Shown in pieces: positions 16,573 through 24,543 of a stretch of DNA of 64,000 nt. Numbering within the stretch: position 1 is the first letter of the stretch; the number at the start of each line of letters is the position of its first letter. The stretch is taken from positions 620,001 to 684,000 of the forward strand of contig NZ_CP109178.1 of assembly GCF_036248255.1 (NCBI RefSeq), read 5' to 3'. Under the pieces are notes generated by a model. It saw nothing but the letters and a program-made list of their open reading frames with translations, had not been told where the DNA came from and made no database searches. The position numbers and the translations under genes are program-made. Origin of the DNA: Streptomyces sp. NBC_01717. GTDB lineage: Bacteria; Actinomycetota; Actinomycetes; Streptomycetales; Streptomycetaceae.

Positions 16573-17607
16573 ATGGCAAAAACGGAACAGGACAACGCGG
16601 AATCGGGACTCGACCGGCTGCGTGAAGAAGTCGGGGACTATCTCACAGCGTGGGTGGGGGATCTGGCCGAACGGGCCGGCGACAAGCTGATCGATGTGAC
16701 GGACCAGCTCACCGACGTCGCGCAGAACGGCGGATCACTCTCCAAGGTCGGATCCGCCCTCCTCGGAGGTGACTCCCCCCTCAAGGCTGCGCTCTCCGGG
16801 ACGGCGAAGCACGTCAAGGACAGCGTCCTGGGGAAGGCCAAGGAAGCGCTCGGCGGCGGGCATGGGCGCAAATCAGGCGACAAGAAGGTCACCAACATCA
16901 TCGAGGTCATCGATGTGGGGGTGCCGTTGCGTACGGCCTACGACCACTGGACGCAGTACGAGAAGTTCAGCAGCTTCACCAAGGGCGTACGGAGTGTCTC
17001 ACCGACCGACGAGACGACCAGTGACTGGAAGGTCAAAGTCGGTCCGTCGACTCGGGGTTGGAAAGCGACCGTCCAGGAGCAGGTGCCCGACGAACGCATC
17101 GTCTGGACGTCCGAAGGCGCCAAGGGATCGACCCGGGGTGCGGTCAGTTTCCATGAACTGGCACCCGGACTGACCCGCATTGTTCTGGTCGTCGAGTACT
17201 ACGCCTCTGGGCTCTTCGAAAAGACCGGAAATCTGTGGCGTGCTCAGGGGCGGCGACTGCGGCTGGACCTCAAGCACTTCCAGCGCCACGTCACCCTCAC
17301 CGACGAAGAGCCGGATGGCTGGCGCGGCGAAATCCGCGACGGCGAGGTCGTACGGAGTCACGAAGACGCTCTTGAGGACGAAGAAGAAGAGGGCTACGAC
17401 AGCGAAGAGGACGAAGACGAGGGCGAAGAGGGCGAGGACGAAGAGGGCGAGGACGAAGAGGGCGAGGAAGAGGACGAGGAGGACGAAGGCGAGGAAGAGG
17501 ACGAGGAGGACGAAGGCGAGGAGGACGAAGGCGAGGAGGACGAAGAGGACGAGGGCGATTGGGAAGAGGACGACGAAGAGCAAGGAGACGAAGAAGAAGA
17601 GGAGTGA
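16573..17607 (+). CDS. SRPBCC (polyketide cyclase/START-like) protein with acidic tail, candidate GvpZ
   Basis: 344 residues. The N-terminal 95 residues are helical (LDRLREEVGDYLTAWVGDLA). A SRPBCC domain spans about 100-255 (IIEVIDVGVPLRTAYDHWTQ, WKVKVGPSTRGWKATVQEQV, FHELAPGLTRIVLVVEYYASG). The last 75 residues are nearly all Asp/Glu/Gly. SRPBCC domains bind hydrophobic ligands in a helix-grip pocket. Homologues lie in Streptomyces gas vesicle clusters beside the acid/lysine-rich gene. The ATG at 16573 is 6 bases after the upstream stop, so the two are co-transcribed. The acidic tail could pair with the lysine-rich tail of the neighbour; that is inference. Confidence 0.82.
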   Translation: MAKTEQDNAESGLDRLREEVGDYLTAWVGDLAERAGDKLIDVTDQLTDVAQNGGSLSKVGSALLGGDSPLKAALSGTAKHVKDSVLGKAKEALGGGHGRKSGDKKVTNIIEVIDVGVPLRTAYDHWTQYEKFSSFTKGVRSVSPTDETTSDWKVKVGPSTRGWKATVQEQVPDERIVWTSEGAKGSTRGAVSFHELAPGLTRIVLVVEYYASGLFEKTGNLWRAQGRRLRLDLKHFQRHVTLTDEEPDGWRGEIRDGEVVRSHEDALEDEEEEGYDSEEDEDEGEEGEDEEGEDEEGEEEDEEDEGEEEDEEDEGEEDEGEEDEEDEGDWEEDDEEQGDEEEEE

Positions 17608-17936
17608 GCTGAGTGAGGCCCTTGGCAAGCGCCTCCCGGTCGAGCGTTTCGGGATTCAGGACCTCGGCCGCGACCGGTGCGCCCACAACTGCTACATCGA
17701 CGAAGAATGCCGGACCGTGAACTGCCGCGACGCGCGCCGCAAGCGGCCCGCCCGCCCGGCCGATGCGCACAAGGTCCCGGGCAACGTCACCGTCCCTTGG
17801 GCTGAGGCAGCCAAGCGGCTACAAGGCCACAACGAGGGCATAACGGATGGCTGGCGGTGCTGCGGCTCGACGCGGTCGTCCCTACCATCCGGAGTACAGG
17901 GGGTACAAATGGCGGTCCCCCGAGCAAGGGGGCGCT
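17608..17936. other. Intergenic region after the SRPBCC gene
   Basis: About 330 bases. A + strand frame through 17640-17880 (for example HNCYIDEECRTVNCRDARRK) reads open but belongs to no family I recognise and has no start of its own. I treat it as unassigned. AAGGGGG at 17926-17932 is the ribosome binding site for the next gene. Confidence 0.35.
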
Positions 17937-18467
17937 GTGCAGCCGACCGTTTCATGGCGGGTATTCCGGCGCTTCCTCGGCGCTTTCGCGGCCGGCGTGG
18001 CCCTGGCCGCAGCCTCAGGGTGCACGGTTCCCGTCGATGCCGTCGCTGGCATCTCCGTGACCGACGACGGCCATCTGCTCGGCGTCATGATGGTCTGCGG
18101 GCATCAGATCGATGGCGCGACCCTGTACGTGGACAGCGCCGACGTCGACAGTGAGATGACGATCGGTTCATGGGCCGCCGACCGACCCCTCACGGCCGGT
18201 CTTGCCACCTGGACCCTCGATTCTCCTTCCGCCGGCTGGACCGCGACCAGATCTCTCGAACCGCTCACCGCCAAGACCACCTATGCCCTGTACGGCTGGA
18301 CCAAGGACAACTCGTGGTCATCGAGTAGCGTCTCCTTCACTCTGATCGACCGGGACCGGCTCACCCCGGGAACGGTCCGCTATGACGACGTCTCGGGCAA
18401 CGGCGACGAGTCCACAATCACTGTCCCCGTAACGGAGTTCAAAGCCAGGGCCTGCGAGAACAGTTAA
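17937..18467 (+). CDS. Putative lipoprotein, function unknown
   Basis: 176 residues. The N-terminus WRVFRRFLGAFAAGVALAAA followed by SGC forms a lipoprotein signal peptide with the lipobox LAAASGC, so the protein is expected to be lipidated at Cys and anchored on the outer face of the membrane. The mature part has paired beta-strand-like stretches (HLLGVMMVCGHQIDGATLYV, KTTYALYGWTKDNSWSSSSV) but no domain I recognise. The GTG at 17937 is preceded by AAGGGGG with good spacing, and upstream starts would add unrelated residues. It lies in the segment between the two gas vesicle blocks. Confidence 0.75.
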   Translation: MQPTVSWRVFRRFLGAFAAGVALAAASGCTVPVDAVAGISVTDDGHLLGVMMVCGHQIDGATLYVDSADVDSEMTIGSWAADRPLTAGLATWTLDSPSAGWTATRSLEPLTAKTTYALYGWTKDNSWSSSSVSFTLIDRDRLTPGTVRYDDVSGNGDESTITVPVTEFKARACENS

Positions 18468-18792
18468 CGCCACGGCGCCCTGCGCCAGGCCAGGCACTCA
18501 CAAGATCACGATCTGCAGCTGGAGTAGTAGGGAACACGGCAACGACTTTCGGCTGAGCGAGCCGGGGGCCGTTGTGCGGCGTGCGGACAACACCCGTGCC
18601 CAGCCCGGACACGACGACCGCCGATACGCTGACCCGCAGAACGCACCAGGTTCTTCCCGTAGTTGGAGCACGGGAAGGGCCTCGCTGCGTTTTAGACGTC
18701 ATCTCATTCGGTGAGTCGGCTGCAGCAGATGAGGGCGCAGGTGACGAAGTGTCCGGCCGTGTCGCATGATTGATCAGATATCGTGCGCAGTC
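18468..18792. other. Intergenic region before the histidine phosphatase
   Basis: About 325 bases without a recognisable gene. A less GC-rich stretch at 18690-18780 (around CGTTTTAGACGTCATCTCATT) may hold the promoter of the phosphatase or an old insertion-sequence end. I cannot decide between them. Confidence 0.35.
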
Positions 18793-19380
18793 ATGGGTGA
18801 ACTGATATTGATCAGGCACGGCCAGACCGAATGGAGCCTGTCGGGCCAGCACGCCGGCCGTACCGACATTCCGCTCACTGACGCGGGCGAGGCCGCAGCC
18901 AAGTCGCTCGCTCCGAGGCTTGCCCGACGCCATCTGGCCGCCGTGTTCAGCAGCCCGCTGAGCCGCGCTGTGCGGACGGCCGAGCTGGCTGGCCTGACCG
19001 GCGTCAGACCCGATCCCGACCTGATGGAGTGGGACTACGGCGGCTATGAGGGCCTGACCGCAGCGCAGATCCAGGAGACGAGGCCGGGTTGGGACCTGTG
19101 GCGGGACGGCGTCATTCCCGGCGACGCGGCCCATCCTGGCGAGCAGCTCCAGCAGGTGGCAGAGCGCACGGACGCGGTGCTGGACCGGATCCGGCCGCTG
19201 CTAGGCGCTGGTGACGTCGCCGTCGTCGCCCACGGTCATCTGGCGCGCGTACTCACCGTGCGCTGGCTCGGCCTCGATGCATCCGCCAGCCGACTGCTCG
19301 GCCACCCGCATCCAGGCACTCTCAGCTTCCTGGCCGGCGAGGACGAGCAGCCCTTCATCGCCGCCTGGAACGTCCCGTAG
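18793..19380 (+). CDS. Histidine phosphatase superfamily protein (phosphoglycerate-mutase-like)
   Basis: 195 residues. LILIRHGQTEWSLSGQHAGR contains the RHG phosphohistidine motif; SSPLSRAVRTAELAG supplies the conserved Arg; LMEWDYGGYEGLT supplies the Glu; and VVAHGHLARVL supplies the second catalytic His. This is the cofactor-independent acid phosphatase/dPGM fold. Substrates range from sugar phosphates to nucleotides, and specificity cannot be told here. The ATG at 18793 starts the first beta strand; the earlier ATG at 18766 is possible but weak. The gene ends 13 bases from the IS5-type remnant and looks intact. Confidence 0.9.
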   Translation: MGELILIRHGQTEWSLSGQHAGRTDIPLTDAGEAAAKSLAPRLARRHLAAVFSSPLSRAVRTAELAGLTGVRPDPDLMEWDYGGYEGLTAAQIQETRPGWDLWRDGVIPGDAAHPGEQLQQVAERTDAVLDRIRPLLGAGDVAVVAHGHLARVLTVRWLGLDASASRLLGHPHPGTLSFLAGEDEQPFIAAWNVP

Positions 19381-19392
19381 CGGGAGCCCGCT

Positions 19393-19740
19393 GCTTCACT
19401 CCTGTCGCGAGAGGCGCCGGAAGCAAATGAGCGCCGCGGCGATACCGGCGAAGGCCAGGAAGTGTTCCGCCTTGCGCTCGTAACGGCGGTGCAGGCGGCG
19501 GCACCCGGCCAGCCACGCCACCGTCCGCTCCACGGTCCAACGGTGACGGCCCAGCCGCTGAGAGGACTCGATGCCCTTGCGGGCGATGCGCCGGGTGATG
19601 TTCCGGGACCGGAGCCATCGGCGCAGGTGGTCGTAGTCGTAGCCCTTGTCGGCGTGGAGCTTGGTGGGCCGTCGTCGACGGGGCCCTCGGCGGGAGCGGA
19701 TGAGTGGGATGCCCCGCACCCGGCAATGGCACCGTCCACG
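19393..19740 (-). pseudogene. IS5-type transposase, C-terminal remnant
   Basis: The reverse strand reads RRRRPTKLHADKGYDYDHLR, RRWLRSRNITRRIARKGIES and HRWTVERTVAWLAGCRRLHR, then RRYERKAEHFLAFAGIAAAL. This is the C-terminal half of an IS5-family DDE transposase, including the last catalytic Glu in WTVERT. The N-terminal half, start codon and inverted repeats are missing, and upstream sequence departs from the family near 19740. It sits between the two gas vesicle blocks and may mark the rearrangement that separated them. Confidence 0.85.
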
Positions 19741-19827
19741 TTCAGCTGCCGGGCGCCGGTTGAATACGCAAGGGTGTGTCAACGGCCCAGAGCGTTCGGA
19801 AGCTGCTGCTTCATAGCTTGAGGGTCT

Positions 19828-20001
19828 TCAGTGCCGGAAGGTTTCCTTGCCCTTCTCCACCGCGTGCCTCACTTTTCCCTTGACCATTTCGGCCTTTCCC
19901 TTTTTCTCCATACTCTTGTTGCCCACGGCCTTCCCGGCCATTTCCTTGGTCTTTCCCTCGATCATTTTTCCGATGCTCCTGGTTTTCTTTCCGATGCCCA
20001 T
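19828..20001 (-). CDS. CsbD family stress-response protein
   Basis: 57 residues, MGIGKKTRSIGKMIEGKTKE followed by MAGKAVGNKSMEKKGKAEMV. The Lys/Gly/Ala-rich, strongly charged composition and the KAEMVKGKVRHAVEKGKE end match CsbD-like proteins. These are small, abundant general-stress proteins of unknown mechanism. The ATG at 20001 follows AAGGAG with 6-base spacing; an ATG at 20022 is upstream of that site and less likely. It follows gvpK by 17 bases on the same strand, so it may be transcribed as the last gene of the gas vesicle operon. Confidence 0.85.
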   Translation of the reverse strand: MGIGKKTRSIGKMIEGKTKEMAGKAVGNKSMEKKGKAEMVKGKVRHAVEKGKETFRH

Positions 20002-20018
20002 GATGTGCTCCTTCAAGG

Positions 20019-20423
20019 TCATTCTGTGGGTGGCAGCAGGGTTCCGAGAGGACCGAGATCCAGATTGAGGTCTTGCATGGAAAGGTCGTATCGAGCGCAG
20101 AGTTCAATCATACGATCGTGCAGAATCATCAGCGTTTCTCCCAGGCGCTCCTCCTGCTCCTCGGTGAGGCCTCCGGCGTCCACCCGCTGCAGAGCCTGGC
20201 GTTCCATGAGCTGTCGCAGCAGCTCGACGATCGTGAGGACGAGCTTCATCAGATCTCGTTCCACCGTGTCGGGGTCGGTGGTGATCCGCTGAGCCGGCCT
20301 GCGGTCCGCACGACCACAGGTCATGACATCCTGCGGCGGCGCGGGCAGCAGGCGGAAGGCGCGCGTGGCGGCGTCGGCGACTTCGTCGAAGCGGTTGCCG
20401 GGCGGGTGGTCCTCACCTGTCAT
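20019..20423 (-). CDS. gvpK: Gas vesicle protein GvpK
   Basis: 134 residues. The conserved GvpK core reads ITTDPDTVERDLMKLVLTIV and ELLRQLMERQALQRVDAGGL, followed by TEEQEERLGETLMILHDRMI. GvpK is needed for gas vesicle assembly in organisms studied and is a minor component. The first 45 residues (MTGEDHPPGNRFDEVADAAT) are variable. The ATG at 20423 overlaps the end of gvpS by 11 bases, so translation is coupled. It is the last conserved gvp gene of the - strand block. Confidence 0.93.
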   Translation of the reverse strand: MTGEDHPPGNRFDEVADAATRAFRLLPAPPQDVMTCGRADRRPAQRITTDPDTVERDLMKLVLTIVELLRQLMERQALQRVDAGGLTEEQEERLGETLMILHDRMIELCARYDLSMQDLNLDLGPLGTLLPPTE

Positions 20424-20661
20424 CGTTGTCTCCTGCGGGTGCTGAAATGGCCTGCCACGGGGACGGATTCTGTTCGCTGATGGAGACGATCAGCGCGCGC
20501 AGCGATATGCGTACGAGGTCGATATCGGCGATGGAGAGCACGATGTCACCGGTGAGGACCACGCCCCCGCTGAGCAGTCGGTCCAGCAAGTCGATCAGCG
20601 CGATCTGCCGCTCCGCCAGCGGTTCCTCAGATATGGCCTGCGGCCTGCCCGGCGCCTTCAC
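20413..20661 (-). CDS. gvpS: Gas vesicle protein GvpS (GvpA/J-like)
   Basis: 82 residues. IALIDLLDRLLSGGVVLTGD and IVLSIADIDLVRISLRALIV match the GvpA/GvpJ/GvpS core: a helix, then the beta hairpin that packs in the vesicle wall. GvpS proteins are minor wall or cap components in actinomycete clusters. The start overlaps the end of gvpL by 4 bases (ATGA). It is short, without the C-terminal extension of GvpJ. The assignment as S rather than J rests on its place between gvpL and gvpK. Confidence 0.88.
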   Translation of the reverse strand: MKAPGRPQAISEEPLAERQIALIDLLDRLLSGGVVLTGDIVLSIADIDLVRISLRALIVSISEQNPSPWQAISAPAGDNDDR

Positions 20662-21473
20662 GGGACGACCCTCTTCATCTGCTCGACATCGGCCGGCGTG
20701 GCGAAGGAGTAGGGGGCCCAGGGCCCGGTGACTTCGACGCGCACCCCTGGAAATCCTTCCGCAGCCTGCAGCACGCCGGCGCGGAAGGATTCAGCATGTT
20801 GGAGCGGCACGAGGTACGCGTCGTTGATGACGTTCTCTCCGGGCCCGCGGGCGAGTTCGCCCTGCTGCGGCCGGTGCTGTACCCGGTCGACTGCATGGAC
20901 ACGGGCTGCGGATTCGATCCGCTCGGCTGCCTGTGAGGCGCTCCGATAGACGTCTTCGCGGGCGTGTCGTTGTGCTCTGCGGTGGCTGAGGTAAGCCCGT
21001 CCCGGACTCAGATCCGCTTCCGTGGGTGGGTCTGCCGGACTGGCGGCTGCCTCGGGCGCCTCGACATAGATCTTGACGCCCCACTCCACCTGCTCGGCCA
21101 GCGCGGTCAGTCGGCCGGCAAATGCCTCGCGACGGGTCTGGAGCATGAGGCGCACTCGCTCGTCGTCGAGGTAGACCGTCGCCAGACGAAGTGGCAGGAC
21201 GGTGGTGCGAGCAGCCAACGCGTCGATCACACGGTTATGGGCGCGGGCGACGGACTCCAGCCAGTCCAGGTCCTCGAGATGCGAGCGCAGCGCGGCCTCC
21301 TGGAAGTCCTGCTCAGGCACCGCGCTCACGGCAACTACCACATCGTCACCTTGCGCTGCGCGCACCAGATGCACAGGCGCATCCGCCACTCCGGGAAGCC
21401 CCGACAGAACCTCCTCCAATGACCCGTCAGCATCCCGCGCGACGGCGTAGGCATAGGCGATGACTTCGGTCAT
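20658..21473 (-). CDS. gvpL: Gas vesicle protein GvpL (GvpF/L family)
   Basis: 271 residues. The family pattern is visible: MTEVIAYAYAVARDADGSLE at the N-terminus, the conserved LDWLESVARAHNRVIDALA, TTVLPLRLATVYLDDERVR, and the C-terminal NDAYLVPLQHAESFRAGVLQ and VRVEVTGPWAPYSF. GvpF/L proteins are assembly factors that interact with GvpA. It overlaps gvpJ upstream and gvpS downstream by 4 bases each, which shows tight operon packing. The second family member is gvpF at 22263. Confidence 0.92.
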   Translation of the reverse strand: MTEVIAYAYAVARDADGSLEEVLSGLPGVADAPVHLVRAAQGDDVVVAVSAVPEQDFQEAALRSHLEDLDWLESVARAHNRVIDALAARTTVLPLRLATVYLDDERVRLMLQTRREAFAGRLTALAEQVEWGVKIYVEAPEAAASPADPPTEADLSPGRAYLSHRRAQRHAREDVYRSASQAAERIESAARVHAVDRVQHRPQQGELARGPGENVINDAYLVPLQHAESFRAGVLQAAEGFPGVRVEVTGPWAPYSFATPADVEQMKRVVP

Positions 21474-21919
21474 GGCGTGTCCCGCCTCTGGCTGCGGGCT
21501 CTGGGGGCTGCACGTTTGGTACGTGAAGCGCGGCGCGGGGCTGCAGAGCCGCTCACCTCGCCCTCGGCCGGTGGCAACTCACCGCCCTCGCGCATCGCCT
21601 CTATCTCGGCACGCAGCCTCTTGTTCTCCTCGGCGAGTGAGCGGTAGCCGTCGTTGGCGCGTGAGGACAGCGAAGGATCATGCTCCCACCAGTCGATGCC
21701 CATCTCCTTCGCCTTGTCCACCGACGCGATCAGCAGGCGCAGCTTGATGGTGAGCAGTTCGATATCCAGCAGGTTGATCTGGATATCGCCCGCGATGACG
21801 ATGCCCTTGTCCAGGACCCGCTCCAGGATGTCGGCGAGATTGGCCGAGGACCCCTGACCGCCGTAGGGGGCGGCCCTGGACGGGAAGTCGCCCATCCTCC
21901 TGGCGACGGGTTCGTTCAC
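21470..21919 (-). CDS. gvpJ: Gas vesicle protein GvpJ
   Basis: 149 residues. The GvpA-like core (NLADILERVLDKGIVIAGDI then QINLLDIELLTIKLRLLIAS) is followed by the GvpJ hallmark DKAKEMGIDWWEHDPSLSS and a coiled-coil segment (LAEENKRLRAEIEAMREGGE). The basic tail RRASRTKRAAPRARSQRRD is unusual. GvpJ is a minor wall protein thought to form cones or caps. In other Streptomyces clusters two more genes (gvpY, gvpZ) lie between gvpG and gvpJ; here that gap is only 82 bases. Confidence 0.92.
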   Translation of the reverse strand: MNEPVARRMGDFPSRAAPYGGQGSSANLADILERVLDKGIVIAGDIQINLLDIELLTIKLRLLIASVDKAKEMGIDWWEHDPSLSSRANDGYRSLAEENKRLRAEIEAMREGGELPPAEGEVSGSAAPRRASRTKRAAPRARSQRRDTP

Positions 21920-22001
21920 GGCGCTGCACCTCTATCCCGGGTGTCCCGGCGTTGCGACGGGAGCGCCTCGCAGCGCTCCGGCTCTGCGGCAGCTGCCGCA
22001 A

Positions 22002-22253
22002 TCAAGTGTCGGTGCCCTGGACATGGGCCCTGATCTCGTCCAGCCGGTCCAGCAGTTCGTCCTCGCGTCGGTCGAAGGTTTCGTCGTCGATGTCTCCCGC
22101 CAGCAGCGCCTTCTCGAGCTCGGCGAGTTCCCGCTCGACGGGGGCTGGGTCGTAGTACTCGTTCTCCGCGGTCTCGACGACGCGCTCCATGACCCAGGCC
22201 ACGCCGCGCACCGGCGCCAGTGGGAGGGTGGCGAGTTGAGTGAACAGTCCCAT
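22002..22253 (-). CDS. gvpG: Gas vesicle protein GvpG
   Basis: 83 residues: MGLFTQLATLPLAPVRGVAW, then VVETAENEYYDPAPVERELA and DETFDRREDELLDRLDEI. This matches GvpG closely, a small helical assembly accessory protein, with the conserved LPLAPVRGVAW at the start. It follows gvpF by 9 bases. The next gene on the strand is gvpJ, after 82 bases. Confidence 0.93.
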   Translation of the reverse strand: MGLFTQLATLPLAPVRGVAWVMERVVETAENEYYDPAPVERELAELEKALLAGDIDDETFDRREDELLDRLDEIRAHVQGTDT

Positions 22254-22262
22254 GAGGACTCC

Positions 22263-22976
22263 CTAGACGAAACTGTATGCGGGCAACGGGCCGACGAGCC
22301 TGAGGTCGAAGTCCTCCCCCAGCTCCTTGGCGAGACCCTGCTCCTCGCTGAGGAAACTCTGCTCCTTGTCCCGCTCCACCAGAAAGGACACGCTCAGGAA
22401 GTCGTTTCCCGTCGCCTGCGACGAGCGTTCCTCCCGTGCGAACCCCCGCAGGGCATCGAGGACTCCAGCGGCGAGCCGGTCCTGCCTCTCCTGCACTTCC
22501 CGGGAGACCAGCTCGCCGAGGGCGAACGACAGGTCCGGGCTGCTGTTGCCGCTCCTGATCTCCTCGTTGAGCCCGCGCGCCTCGTCGGACTCCAAAAGGA
22601 TCTCTCGTAGCAGGGCATCCTCGTCCTGGGCAGCCTTCAGGTGATACTCAACGCAACCTTCCAGCACCTGCAACCGCTCGGTGAACTCGTCCTTGCGGTC
22701 CTCCAGCACCGCTCGGACGGCGTCGTCGTCAAGAGTGGTGAAGCCGAACTGCAACGGTAGAACCGTGCCGTCGGCCATCAGTCGCTCCTGCACGGCCTGA
22801 TGTGCGCCGAGGTCCCTGCGTTTGGGACGTAGGTCCTCGGGTGAGTCGCTCACGACCGCCGCCAGCTTGTCGGTCTTCACGGTGCGAAGGCTCGTGGGCG
22901 GGTTCCCTACCCCGTCGAGGTCGTCCAGGCGCTGCGGATGGTCGGCCGCGACGATGGAGTAGACGTATACGGCCAT
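22263..22976 (-). CDS. gvpF: Gas vesicle protein GvpF
   Basis: 237 residues: MAVYVYSIVAADHPQRLDDL, then GTVLPLQFGFTTLDDDAVRA, VLEGCVEYHLKAAQDEDALL, and FLSVSFLVERDKEQSFLSEE near the C-terminus, ending RLVGPLPAYSFV. This is the GvpF/L fold of two alpha/beta subdomains; GvpF binds GvpA and is believed to act as an assembly chaperone. The start is 3 bases after the gvpA stop codon, which suggests coupled translation. Confidence 0.93.
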   Translation of the reverse strand: MAVYVYSIVAADHPQRLDDLDGVGNPPTSLRTVKTDKLAAVVSDSPEDLRPKRRDLGAHQAVQERLMADGTVLPLQFGFTTLDDDAVRAVLEDRKDEFTERLQVLEGCVEYHLKAAQDEDALLREILLESDEARGLNEEIRSGNSSPDLSFALGELVSREVQERQDRLAAGVLDALRGFAREERSSQATGNDFLSVSFLVERDKEQSFLSEEQGLAKELGEDFDLRLVGPLPAYSFV

Positions 22977-22979
22977 GGC

Positions 22980-23435
22980 TCACTCCTCACGACGTCGGGC
23001 GGCAGGCCGACGCCTCGGCCGCTCCCGCCTCTCCTCGGGCTCCTTGCGGCTCTCTTCGGACTCCTCGTCGTCATGCCCTCCCTTGAGCGCGTCGGTCACC
23101 GCTTCTGCGGCCCCGCTCAGGGCTCCCTTGGTCTTGCCGTGCGCCCCGCCTTCGGTCACTTCACCTACGAGGTCGGTCAGCTGGGCGGGTGCCTTGCGGC
23201 CCGACTCCAGGTCGAGGCGGTTACAGGCCTCCGCGAAGCGCAAATAGGTGTCGACGCTCGCCACGACGATACGGGCGTCGATCTTGAGGATCTCGATGCC
23301 CACCAGCGACACACGCACGAAGACGTCGATGACCAGTCCGCGGTCCAGAATCAATTCGAGGATGTCGTAGAGGTTCCCGGACCCTCCGCCGCCGCCCCTG
23401 GAAATGGTTCCTCCACCTTGCGGCACCACAGTCAT
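22980..23435 (-). CDS. gvpA: Gas vesicle structural protein GvpA, with long charged C-terminal tail
   Basis: 151 residues. The GvpA core spans about residues 20-70: SGNLYDILELILDRGLVIDV, then FVRVSLVGIEILKIDARIVV and ASVDTYLRFAEACNRLDLE. It forms the ribs of the vesicle wall. After it comes a tail of about 75 residues (LTDLVGEVTEGGAHGKTKGA, then Glu/Arg-rich ERRERPRRRPAARR). Classical GvpA is about 70 residues, but long tails are usual in Streptomyces. The ATG at 23435 has GGAGG five bases upstream. It lies second after gvpO. Confidence 0.92.
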   Translation of the reverse strand: MTVVPQGGGTISRGGGGGSGNLYDILELILDRGLVIDVFVRVSLVGIEILKIDARIVVASVDTYLRFAEACNRLDLESGRKAPAQLTDLVGEVTEGGAHGKTKGALSGAAEAVTDALKGGHDDEESEESRKEPEERRERPRRRPAARRREE

Positions 23436-23508
23436 GGTGCCTCCTTTCACGGCTCGCTCCTGGCGCGGCCGTTTCCGTTCATGCGGTGTTGCGTGGCATT
23501 CCCGAACC

Positions 23509-23910
23509 TCAGCCACGTGGGTCGATCTGCCCTCGGGTGTAGCGGCGGGTGCGCTCGTATGCGACCAGTTCACCCTCCTTGTCCAGCGTCACTCGATAAC
23601 TCGCCATCACGCTCGTGGTCCCGGGAACACGTTCCAGCTCCATGACTTCCACATTCGCCTGCCAGCCTTCTTCCGTCGGCTTCAAGGCCGAGACGGACTC
23701 GGGTGGGCGACCAAGAAGCTCCTGGAGCTGCTCAGCCGCGTACCGCATGGCCCGCGGTGCCGAGAGCCGCCTGGACGTGCGCTTGGTTTCGCCTTCGCTC
23801 GTTCGGCTGCTCGCCCGTTCGGTGCTGGTTTTCCGGGCGCTTTTCTTGGCGGGCGTCTTGCTGGACGAGCGTCGGACGCGCTCAGTCCTGTCCTCTTCGC
23901 CTGCGGCCAT
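23509..23910 (-). CDS. gvpO: Gas vesicle protein GvpO
   Basis: 133 residues. The first 45 are charged and low-complexity (SSSKTPAKKSARKTSTERAS). The GvpO domain follows: MRYAAEQLQELLGRPPESVS, then GWQANVEVMELERVPGTTSV and ASYRVTLDKEGELVAYERTR, ending RYTRGQIDP. GvpO acts in vesicle formation, possibly by controlling expression. It is the first gene of the - strand block. The ATG at 23910 follows GAGAGGGA, and a short hairpin covers that site. Confidence 0.92.
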   Translation of the reverse strand: MAAGEEDRTERVRRSSSKTPAKKSARKTSTERASSRTSEGETKRTSRRLSAPRAMRYAAEQLQELLGRPPESVSALKPTEEGWQANVEVMELERVPGTTSVMASYRVTLDKEGELVAYERTRRYTRGQIDPRG

Positions 23911-24358
23911 GTTCCCTCTCCGGAATCGGAGACGACGAGTCGCTACCGCGCCACATTCACTGGGCGCCATTTCATGATATACAGCCTCGGTTAACCGTAT
24001 CTCGGACTGTCTCGCACGGCCTGGGGACCGCCATCACTGCACGCAACGGCTGGTGGCCGCGCTGTGCAGTGTCGCGTGCAGGACGCGGGGCACGCTCGTT
24101 CGTCCCAGGCAGAGCCGAAGCAGGAAGAGAAGGCTGCTGCGCCGTCTCGTGCCCTCTGTGCTGCGTCGCTCGCTGCTTGCTTCTCGGAGCCGTCCGAAAC
24201 GGCAGGCTCGTGGGGCGGCAGACGAATCCGGGAGACCGTCGCCGTCGGACGACGGGGCTTTTGGGGCCGGGCTTGTCCCCCCTTCCCCGAGCAGTTGCCC
24301 ATGCGGCATATCGGGATCACAGTGGAAAGTGAACCTATATGCGAGATCGGAGCACGCT
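23911..24358. other. Intergenic region between gvpO and the DUF6131 gene
   Basis: About 450 bases between divergent genes. The gvp promoter is expected near 23940-24010, where the sequence is less GC-rich (TTCATGATATACAGCC). Long frames across this area have no recognisable domains. Confidence 0.45.
23917..23932 (-). promoter_or_regulatory. Hairpin overlapping the gvpO ribosome binding site
   Basis: On the - strand a 6-bp stem (TCTCCG at 23932-23927, CGGAGA at 23922-23917) with a 4-base loop lies 6 bases before the gvpO start. Its 3' arm includes part of the GGAGAGGGA ribosome binding site. Folding would limit translation of the first gene of the gas vesicle block. The role is inferred. Confidence 0.4.
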
Positions 24359-24514
24359 GTGATCGTTCTCGGAGTCATTCTGCTTGTCATCGGATTCCTG
24401 TTCGGAATCTCCATCCTGTGGACAATCGGCATCATTCTCGCCGTGATCGGGGTTGTCCTTTGGATCCTCGGATCGCTGGGGCACGCGGTCGCCGGTCGCA
24501 AGCACTATTGGTAG
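24359..24514 (+). CDS. Small DUF6131-type membrane protein
   Basis: 51 residues, almost entirely two hydrophobic helices: IVLGVILLVIGFLFGISILW then TIGIILAVIGVVLWILGSLG, ending HAVAGRKHYW. This matches the tiny membrane proteins named DUF6131 in actinomycetes, of unknown function. The GTG at 24359 is chosen because the hydrophobic part starts at once and a GGAG-like site lies just before. Longer upstream in-frame sequence has no family character. Confidence 0.8.
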   Translation: MIVLGVILLVIGFLFGISILWTIGIILAVIGVVLWILGSLGHAVAGRKHYW

Positions 24515-24543
24515 AAGCCGCGCAGCGGCAGGGCCAGTAATGG

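Noticed and set aside
15468..16595. Long open frame on the - strand through the Glu/Lys-rich gene (Phe/Ala- and Ser-rich product)
   Set aside because: It is the complement of low-complexity GAG/AAG codons; the product has no real family and the + strand gene is clearly coding with a neighbour coupled to it.
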